NCBI GenBank assembly: GCA_002049455.2
Contig: KV918929.1
Coordinates: 1-64,000, forward strand
Length of the DNA: 64,000 nt
Direction: 5' to 3'
Origin: Porphyra umbilicalis
Lineage: Eukaryota > Rhodophyta > Bangiophyceae > Bangiales > Bangiaceae
Below the pieces are notes generated by a model that did no database searches, was not told where the DNA came from, and worked only from the letters and a program-made list of their open reading frames with translations. The position numbers and the translations under genes were made by a program. Shown piece by piece: positions 56,498 through 64,000 of the stretch; position 1 is the first letter of the stretch; every line of letters starts with the position of its first letter.

Positions 56498-57790
56498 TCA
56501 CGCAGCCACCACCTCCGCAACACACATCCGCTTGGGCGCATGCACGTAGCGCCCCGCGCCACGGCACGCCACCTCATCCGCCACGTCCTGGTACGTCACC
56601 ACCGCGTCGGCGCCGCGGGCGGCGGCGACGCGGTCGGCGACGCGCGCCAGCTGCGCCATATCCCCCGCCAGCGACCCCGTCGCCGCGTCGAGGCGGAAGC
56701 GGTGGTCAAAGGCGTGGAAGGTGGCGACGGCGTCGTCCCCCCCCCGGGGCGCCCGCTTCCACGGCGCCCGCTCGACGCCCGGGAGGGGGAGGGTGGCGAC
56801 GGAGCCCCCCACCCCCGACACGTACTGGATGCACGCGTAGAGGCGTTGGGAACCACACGACGCGCACATGCCGGCGGTTGCGACCTCGCACGCGTCCACG
56901 TGCGGGCGCAGCGCCGCGACAAGGGCGCGGGAGAGGACGACCGCCGCCCCCTGCGGCAGCGGCACGCACGTCGGACAAAAGGTGTGGCGGCACTGGCGGG
57001 ACGGCGCCGCCACCGACGGCGCCGACGACGCCTCCTCGGCGGGCGTCAAGTAGCCGCTGTCGCCGGGGAGGAGGCACGGCGCCTCCCCACTGGCCGCCGC
57101 GTGCGCGGCGCGGAGGGGGGCGGCAAACGCCGCGTCGCCGCCACTGTCCACGCGCGGCGCTTCGAGGGCGCCCGCCCACACCCGCGCCGCCGCCGGATCG
57201 ACGCCCGTGTGGGCGAGGGCGCGACGGAGGCCCGCGTCAAACACGTACGTGTCGTCGTCGACGAGTGCCAGCCAGCCGATGCTCGCGTCGGCGGCCAGCC
57301 GCGCGTCCCACTCGGCCCGCAGGCGCACGAGGTGGGACCACGACCCCATCCGCCCCACGTGCGCCTCGTCGGCGGGGCGGGCGGGCGCCACAACGCGCAC
57401 GCGTTGGGGGATGCGCCGCGCCGCCGCGGGCGTCGGCGGCGACCGGGGTGACCGCGGGGACTGGGGGGACCGCGGCGAGTGGGGTCCCGCCCCCCGCGGC
57501 GAGCCGTTTGTGTAGACGGTCACGTCGCCGGCGGGTATCGCCGCCATCCACGTCCGCGACGCGGCGGGGATGCGGGTGGCAAACGTCGGCGCGCCGGCGA
57601 GCACCGCGTACGCAATGCCGGCGCCGGCGGGGCGGCCGTCCGCGTCGGCGGGCGCATCCTCCGAGGCGGCGCGCGTCAGGGTGGCGCCCGCCGCCGCACG
57701 GGCGGGCGCAGCCGCGGCGGCCATGGCGGTGATGGCCAGGGCGACGGCGGCGAGCGGACCGCGGGCGTTGGCGGGCCGTGTCGCGGGCAT
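56498..57790 (-). CDS. Fringe/GT31-like secretory glycosyltransferase
   Basis: 430 residues from the ATG at 57790; the frame runs on upstream but that part is promoter-like and codes a Gly run from a CCG microsatellite. Residues 1-33 look like a signal peptide or signal anchor (ALAITAMAAAAA). The opening strand IAYAVLAGAPTFATRIPAASRTWM (59-82) and VTVYTNG (90-96) match the first fold of fringe-type enzymes. WLALVDDDTYVF (173-184) carries the DDD metal-binding motif of GT31. LPQGAAVVLSRALVAALRPH is the usual Gly-rich strand after it. Cys pairs (CRHTFCPTC, CEVATAGMCASC) suggest disulfides in the secretory lumen. It likely transfers a sugar in the Golgi; donor and acceptor are unknown. A Ser-Pro-Arg repeat (105-119) is unusual. 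Confidence 0.72.
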   Translation of the reverse strand: MPATRPANARGPLAAVALAITAMAAAAAPARAAAGATLTRAASEDAPADADGRPAGAGIAYAVLAGAPTFATRIPAASRTWMAAIPAGDVTVYTNGSPRGAGPHSPRSPQSPRSPRSPPTPAAARRIPQRVRVVAPARPADEAHVGRMGSWSHLVRLRAEWDARLAADASIGWLALVDDDTYVFDAGLRRALAHTGVDPAAARVWAGALEAPRVDSGGDAAFAAPLRAAHAAASGEAPCLLPGDSGYLTPAEEASSAPSVAAPSRQCRHTFCPTCVPLPQGAAVVLSRALVAALRPHVDACEVATAGMCASCGSQRLYACIQYVSGVGGSVATLPLPGVERAPWKRAPRGGDDAVATFHAFDHRFRLDAATGSLAGDMAQLARVADRVAAARGADAVVTYQDVADEVACRGAGRYVHAPKRMCVAEVVAA

Positions 57791-57974
57791 GGTGGGGGGG
57801 GGGGGGGCAGGGGGGGACCGCGTTGACAGACAGCACAGACACGGCAGGTGCAAAGGTGGCGGCGGGCTTGTCAAGTTGCACACGGATGACTTGGTGGGGA
57901 GTGGTGGTGGTTCCGTGGACCGCCGCCTCGGATCTGGTGGCGGCGCGGCGCCCAAATACCTTGCCGCCGTCGGA

Positions 57975-58026
<52 letters not shown>

Positions 58027-58720
58027 TGCCACCGCCGCCGTCGTGCCACCAGTCATGGGGGCGCACGGGGTACCCCGGCTTGACATGCAGCGGCACGCGC
58101 GTCGCACCCGCGTCCACCCGCCAGGAAGGCGTTTCCCGTTCCAGCGTCCGACTCCGTGGCCCCACCTGCACGCCGTCGACGCGCGGGCAGGCCGACGGCG
58201 TGGCCACCGCGCGGGCGCGGCATCGCGTCCACCACGCTTTGGGCGCGTCCCGGCGGCTTGGCAAACAGCATCAGGGCTGAACAGGGGAGGTGTTTTGCCA
58301 CGGGCAAGGGCGGTCCGGCCCGCCGCGGCAGGCGGTAGCAGTGCGGCATGGGAGATCGGCGCTTCCGCTTGCGGCTTCCACCTGCACGCACGGCGCGCCG
58401 CGGCAGACGAGTGGATTCGTGGATGACGTGAAAGAATAGGAACAATTCATCTTGGTGTGTCTAAAAATATGGGTGGCACGTGTCATTTGTCACTTTTTCG
58501 GCGGCTGATCGGCTGTCCTCTTCGATGCAGACAGCCGACCTGTCCAGGCGGCTTCCGTCGGGACGCGCTGTTGTTCTTGTACCTCGTCCGCTGTTGCACC
58601 TCGACCTCAGTGAGCTTCGGTGAGCGACCGAGGCGCTGTGCTCGTCCTGCACTTGAGTGTGTCTTGCACTTGTCTTCCCGGTCGAGTGAGTCGTGGTCGT
58701 CGCCACCCAAGCGCGGCGCG
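57791..58720. other. Divergent promoter region between the fringe-like gene and NAA30
   Basis: The two genes are transcribed away from each other. It holds a CCG microsatellite at about 57976-58028. I see no further gene in the remainder. Confidence 0.5.
57976..58028 (+). repeat. CCG trinucleotide microsatellite
   Basis: About 17 CCG units upstream of the fringe-like start codon, probably in its 5' leader or promoter. Confidence 0.85.
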
Positions 58721-60008
58721 ATGGCGGCATTGCCGTCTGTTGCAACGCAGCCATCACCTACTGTCTCTTCTGCGTTGGATACGGAAGCAGCGACGAGCGC
58801 GGATACGCCGCCGGCGTCATCAAAGACTGCGCAACAGCGCCGCGTCAAGATTCGTCTTGAGCAGTACGCTGCCGGGCATGTGGGGCGAGCTCCGCTCCTC
58901 TTTCTCGTGGGCGCCCTTTTTGTGTCTTGGTCGTTTTGTCCTGGCATGTTTGTTTCTCTGGTCCGCTGACGTGGTGGTGTCATACAAAGTCTCCCCTCTG
59001 GTGCTAACAACACGCTTGGTCGTGCATTTTTCGTTTGCATGACATGCTCACGATGCGGTGCCTCTTGTTGGATGGTGTGGTTTCAGGTATCAGGACGAGC
59101 GCCAGCTACCAGTGATACAAAAGCTCATCGTATGTGACAGTATGCAGCATCTCGTGTGTCTCCTTTTAATACTTTCCGGCGAGCGAACGCACCTTTCCTC
59201 CTTTGGGACACCTGCTCACAGCCTGTTGGTGTTCCTGGCCTTTCTGCTTTTGTTTTTTTTCTACTTATTTGCTCGAGCGCAGGACGGAGATTTGTCTGAG
59301 CCCTACTCCATCTTCACCTACCGATACTTCCTTACCCAATGGCCGCAGCTGTGTTTCTTGGTATGTACCCCCTTCGTGTTGCTGGTGTGTTGCACCCACG
59401 CTCTCTCACCCACGACACCACAACCAGTCGGTTGTATATGCGGTGTGTCTTGCGTGCTCACCACAACGGACTGCTTTGTGATGTGGTTGTGAGCCGTAAC
59501 TGCACCCTCCTCTTGTTCTCCCCTCCAGGCCGTGGACGCTGAGACGGAGACCGTCATCGGGACCATTGTATGCAAACTGGACACCCGCCCCAAACCCCCC
59601 CGCGCGGCTCGGTTGCCATCCCCAACGTACGTCTCGCGCCGCCCCGTCGTCTTCCCTACCTACCCGGGAGGCCCTCCCCCGCCCCCGCCGCCACCACCAC
59701 CCCCTGAGCCGACGCCGTATCAGCGCGGGTACATTGCCATGCTCGCCGTCGCCACTTCCCACCGCCGGTCGGGCACGGGCACGGCTTTGGTGGCGCGCGC
59801 CATGGCGGCAATGGTCGATGCGGGCGCCGCGGAAGCGGCGTTGGAGGCCGAAGCGTGCAACGCCGGCGCGCTCGGCTTGTATGAGAACCTCGGTTTCATG
59901 CGCGTCAAGCGGCTGGAAGGGTATTACCTCAACGGGAGCGACGCCTTTCGCCTCGTGGCGCGGCTGCCCATACCGACGGCCGGTGGCAGCTCAGCAGGCG
60001 GGTCTTAG
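58721..60008 (+). CDS. NAA30: N-alpha-acetyltransferase 30, NatC catalytic subunit, four exons
   Basis: Exons 58721-58863, 59087-59129, 59283-59360 and 59529-60008, 744 bases, 247 residues. Donors are GTACGC, GTATGT and GTATGT; acceptors are TTTCAG, GCGCAG and CTCCAG. The joins rebuild the family sequence: [10 protein letters not shown] then [13 protein letters not shown], then [20 protein letters not shown], then [18 protein letters not shown]. The GNAT core follows: [20 protein letters not shown], where RRSGTG is the acetyl-CoA-binding loop, then [20 protein letters not shown] and [14 protein letters not shown]. NatC acetylates N-terminal Met before hydrophobic residues on the ribosome, with NAA35 and NAA38. 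A Pro run sits between the first beta strands and the GNAT core, where related proteins have a short loop. The start ATG is the first in the exon. Confidence 0.93.
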
Positions 60009-60375
60009 GGTCGTACCGGCGCGCGGGCTCCCTACTGCGGTCACAATGCATGCAAGGCTCGACGTGGTGTACATAAAGGACGCGTCACCCTGCGGCGCGG
60101 TTCTGCTCGTTAGCGGCTCAGCCAACGGCGGTGAGATGTCGCAGGTGTACCCAAGACCTAGTCGCAGAGACGCTCAGGAGTTGTCGAACACGCACTATTG
60201 TACAAGGAAGTGGTGACCGTAGACTTCTAGATTGCAGATGACGGTTGTCAGCACCATGGTGCTGGATTGGCGAACACGAAACATAAGACACAAAATGACG
60301 GCTCAAGACACACAATCAAATGGGGGCACCAGCCGCAAAAAAGAAAAACTGCCTACGGCACCATACAAATCATGT
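60009..60375. other. Shared 3' region of two convergent genes
   Basis: NAA30 ends at 60008 (+) and phosphorylase at 60376 (-), so both 3' untranslated regions lie here. No strong hairpin or A-rich signal could be assigned. Confidence 0.5.
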
Positions 60376-63238
60376 CTACTTGCCGTTGGCCTTGGCCGAT
60401 GCCGGGTCCTTGTACGAGATCGACCCGGGCATGAAGGGCGCTTGCTCAATCTCCCAAATCTTCTCGGCGTACTCGCGGATGGTGCGGTCCGAGGAGAACT
60501 TGCCCATCCGCGCCACAGACAGGATGCACTTCTTGATCCACTCGGTCTGGTCCTTGTACGATGCATCCACCCGGTCTTGCGCGTCCATGTACGACGGGAA
60601 GTCGCGAGTGACCAGGTAGTAGTCATTATACGGCTGCAGTGCCGACGCGATGGGGCCCGACGTCTCGGGGCCGCAGAACATGTTGGACGAGATCTGCTTG
60701 ACGGCCTCCGCCAGCCGCTTGTCGCCAATCTTCTGCTCCCCAAACTTGAGCGCCTCCCGCGCGCCGTCCACCTCGGGCGTCAGCAGCCCAAACACAAACA
60801 TGTGCTCCTCGCCGTCCTTCTCGGTCTCCTCGCGGATCTCAATGTTGGCGCCGTCCATGGTGCCAATGATGAGCCCGCCATTCATCACAAACTTCATGTT
60901 GGACGTGCCCGACGCCTCCATGCCCGCCGTCGAGATGTGCTCCGAGATGTCGTTGGCCGGGATGATGACCTCGGCGAGCGACACACAGTAGTTGGCCATG
61001 AACACCACCTTGAGGAGGTCCCCAATGTCCCCATCGTTGTTGACGACCTTGCCTACCCCGTTGATGAGGCGGATAATGTGCTTGGCCTGCGTGTACGCGG
61101 CGGCAGCCTTGCCGCCAAAAATGACCACGCGCGGTACCTGCTTGGCCCGCTCCTCGGGCGACATTCGCTTCAGGCTGTTGTACCGCGCAATGACGCCCAG
61201 GATGTTGAGCAGCTGGCGCTTGTACTCGTGGATGCGCTTAATCTGGATGTCAAACAGCGCGTCGGGCGACACCTCAATGCCACACGTCGACTTGATGACC
61301 GCTGCCAGGCGCTCCTTGTTAGCCTTCTTGGCCTCTGCAAACTCGCGCTGCATGTCCGCATTGTTGACGTACGACTCGAGGCCGCGAGCCAACTCAAAGT
61401 TCGACACCCACTCGTCCGTCTCGATCCACCGCGAGATGATGTCCGACAGCGCAGGGTTGGCCTGCTGCACCCACCGGCGCGGTGTCACGCCGTTGGTCAT
61501 GTTGAGGATGCGGTAGCCCTCCGCCGCAAAGTCAGGGAAGAGGCGCGTCGCCACCAGCCCCGAGTGGATAGCCGCCACACCATTGACCGTGTGGGAGCCG
61601 ACCACCGCCAGGTTAGCCATCCGCACCATCTTGGGGTACCCATCCTCAATGATAGACATACGCTGCAGCTTGGCGCCGTCGCCCGGGTACTTGGACGCAA
61701 TCGTCGCCAGGTGGCGGCGGTTGATTTCGTAGATGATCTGCATGTGGCGGGGCAGCAGCTTCTCCATCAGCCCCACTGACCACTTCTCCAGCGCCTCGGG
61801 CAGCACCGTGTGGTTGGTGTAAGAGAACACCTTGCGCACCGTCTCCCACGACGCCGTCCACCCGAGGCCGTGCACGTCCATCAGCTGGCGCATGAGCTCC
61901 ACGATGCCAATGGTCGGGTGCGTGTCGTTCAGCTGGATGGCCACCTTGGTCGGCAGCTCTGTCAGCGGGCGGTCGTGCTTCAGGAACCGCCGCAGCGCGT
62001 CCTGCAGCGTCGCCGACACAAAGAAGAACTGCTGCTTCAGCCGCAGCTCCTTGCCCCCGTCCGTCGAGTCGTTGGGGTACAGCACCGACGAGATCTTCTC
62101 CGACTCCTCCTTGGTCGCCACCGCCCCATAGTAGTCGCCGCGGGAGAAGGAGCCCAGGTCAAACTCCTTGGCCGGCTGCGCGCTCCACAGCCGCAGGTTC
62201 AGCGTGTTGTACGTGTCGTACCCGGGGATGGGCGAGTCGTACGCGACGGCGCGCACGACCTCGCCGCCGACCCACTTGAAGCCCTCACCCGTCGACTCCA
62301 CGTGCCCGTAGAAGCGGATGGGGTACGTCACGTCGAGGCGCTCAATCTCCCACGGGTTGCCGTGCGTCAGCCAGTAGTCGGGCATCTCCAGCTGGTGGCC
62401 CTCCGGGTCTAGCTTCTGGAAGAACATGCCGTACTTGTAGCGGATGCCGTAGCCCCACGCCGGGTAGTTGAGCGTCGCCAGCGAGTCCATAAAGCAGGCG
62501 GCCAGGCGCCCCAGCCCGCCGTTGCCCAGGCCCGGGTCGCGCTCCTGATCCGCCACGCGCTCCATGTCGTAGCCAATGCCCTGGAGGGCCTCGGCAAACT
62601 GCGAGTTGATCCCCACGTTCATCAGCGCGTTGGTCAGGTAGCGGCCCATGAGGAACTCAAGCGAAAGATAGTACACGCGCTTGACATCGCGCTCCGTGAA
62701 GAACTGCTGCGTGTCGTTCCACGACTCGATCAGGCGGTCGCGGACCGACAGGGCCGTGGCCTGGTACGCGCCAAAGTCGTCAAAGTTGTAGCGCGTGCGC
62801 GCCAGGGTGTACTCAACGTGGCCAACAATCTGGCGCTGGATGGCAGGGACGTCTGCACGGAGAAAATTAACGACAACAGACGTAAGAGATAAGAGCCGTA
62901 GACACCACGCAGAGGTCAACAAAAGAGCGCCACAGAAGCCAAACAGCGTCCGGTTGCCAACCACTGCAACAGATGCATCGAGAAGACCGTCACGCGAATG
63001 AAATGAGGCAAACACCGTCGCGCAGCACAGCCCATCGGCACACCATAGCAATCGCCAACGTACCACGAGCGAGGTACTGCGACATTAAGCTCGCCAGCAA
63101 GCTGTTCCGCCGCGCATGCTCCTCCGAGTACTCCACATCCTGCGGCGTCGTGTTGCCCGTCACCGAGTAGCGGGGCTCCGGCCCAGAGACACGGCCGGCG
63201 GCCAGGTCCTGGAAGGAGCGCGTCCGTTTGTGCTGCAT
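60376..63238 (-). CDS. Glycogen/starch phosphorylase, two exons
   Basis: Exon 1 is 63064-63238, exon 2 is 60376-62852. The 211-bp intron begins GTACGT and ends GTGCAG. The join (phase 1) rebuilds SLMSQYLARDVPAIQRQIVG, giving 883 residues. It releases glucose-1-phosphate from alpha-1,4-glucan using pyridoxal phosphate. Visible landmarks: HVEYTLARTRYNFDDF, YYLSLEFLMGR, DPGLGNGGLGRLAACFMDSL, QLNDTHPTIGIVELMR, NMTNGVTPRRW, QIKRIHEYKRQLLN and EASGTSNMKF, whose Lys (~712) binds the cofactor. The N terminus (MQHKRTRSFQDLAAGR) has no transit or signal peptide. It also lacks the ~80-residue insert of plastid-type plant phosphorylases, so it is cytosolic. Cytosolic glucan storage is the red-algal pattern. 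Length matches the family (about 840-900). Confidence 0.96.
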
Positions 63239-64000
63239 GATAACCGGCAGCGGGAGAGGCGCCCACACCGAACCGTACGTGAAGCGTCGCCCAGCCGGGT
63301 GAGCCCGACCGCCACGTTCACCACCGGCGCGCGAGGCGGAGCACGGTGCACGGACGCGAGCACGGCCTGCTGTTGGCGCAGAGGCGGCTGGCGGCACTTG
63401 AGCTCGGGGCGCCTCGTGCCCGCGGCGGGCCAAGGAGGTCTGGCTGCCAGCGAGGGTGTGGCTGCGGACAGGCCGGCTTCTGGCCCGGTCGTGGGCGCTG
63501 TAGCGATCGGTGGGCCCAGCTCGCGCAAAAGCGTCAGCACCGCAGCCACATCGAAGGGGCGCCGATCACGATACGCTCGGTTGTGTATGGCAACTCCTCC
63601 CGACGTCCAAAATATCTTTGCCGAAACCCCTCGCTCATTGGTCGGGATCAAGCACGGGATCACGAGGGAGGCTTTTCAACAGCGACGGACAGCCGTTGAG
63701 AGGGTCAACCGGTGAGGGCAGGGCGACCATCAGATATTGATTGGTTCTAAATAGCAGAAAGAACTCCATCATGGGGTTCTATTCCCTGGCCTTTAGGACA
63801 GGGTGCTCTCAAAGTGTAGTGATGCACACATATACTTAGAGATCGAGACTTGCTCTCCGTTTCAGAGGTGGCAGTCTGCATTCGTGTCCTCAGACCAAGT
63901 CCATCGGTGCGCCATTTCGCCATTCTGCCACGGCGGATGATCGGGAAAGTGGGGTGCATACCAGACCCTGCTATGGGTATTTGGCCATCAAGTGTTTTTA
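63239..64000. other. Upstream flank of the phosphorylase gene
   Basis: Likely promoter and 5' leader up to ~63.5 kb, then lower-GC sequence to the edge. Open frames on both strands have no motif. Confidence 0.45.

Noticed and set aside
55724..57451. Plus-strand open frame of 575 codons
   Set aside because: It is largely antisense to the fringe-like gene and very Arg-rich; the minus strand carries clear family motifs.
60232..61779. Plus-strand open frame of 515 codons
   Set aside because: It is a mirror of the phosphorylase reading frame on the other strand.
1..64000. tRNA or rRNA genes
   Set aside because: I looked for T-loop motifs (GGTTCGA-type) and found none in a foldable context; a covariance-model scan would be needed to exclude them.

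Overview
The window is nuclear eukaryotic DNA. It is very GC-rich, genes are spaced several kilobases apart, some genes carry short GT-AG introns (about 150-225 bp), and transposon relics and GC-rich tandem arrays fill much of the rest. Coding regions use Ala/Gly/Pro homopolymers freely. A cytosolic-type starch/glycogen phosphorylase with no plastid transit peptide, the extreme GC content and the mix of Harbinger-, IS630/Tc1- and copia-type elements fit a bangiophyte red alga of the Porphyra/Pyropia kind best. That identification is an inference; no rRNA or organelle marker is present to confirm it.

Layout. 0-13 kb is the left gene island: a small heat-shock protein (-), a Myb/SANT-like protein (-), a membrane-anchored methyltransferase-like protein (-), a small spliced protein with an MGNC acylation-type N terminus (-), and a GT25-like type II membrane glycosyltransferase (-). 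13-24 kb is repeat-rich. It holds a 131-bp MITE, several GC tandem arrays, a broken Myb/SANT-like ORF (+) and a broken PIF/Harbinger transposase (-) facing it. 24-30 kb has no gene I can name. 30.4-33.4 kb is a decayed Ty1/copia polyprotein (-). 33.7-36.7 kb holds an intact IS630/Tc1-like transposase (+) convergent with an intact three-exon Cys-rich gene (-). 37-38.5 kb has G-rich tandem repeats and a 669-bp element with terminal inverted repeats. 38.9-40.5 kb is a second Harbinger transposase, with an intact reading frame (-). 43.8-45.5 kb is a roughly 250-275-bp GC tandem array.

47-64 kb is the right gene island: a five-finger C2H2 zinc-finger protein (-), a fringe/GT31-like secretory glycosyltransferase (-), the NatC catalytic subunit NAA30 (+, four exons), and glycogen/starch phosphorylase (-, two exons, convergent with NAA30).

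Three enzymes have secretory or type II membrane signals (methyltransferase-like, GT25-like, fringe-like), which suggests a role in glycan work in the Golgi. Phosphorylase handles storage glucan, and the other host genes are housekeeping or regulatory. Splice sites were found by reading frames across GT-AG pairs that restore conserved family motifs. They are firm for NAA30, phosphorylase and the zinc-finger protein, and good for the MGNC and Cys-rich genes.
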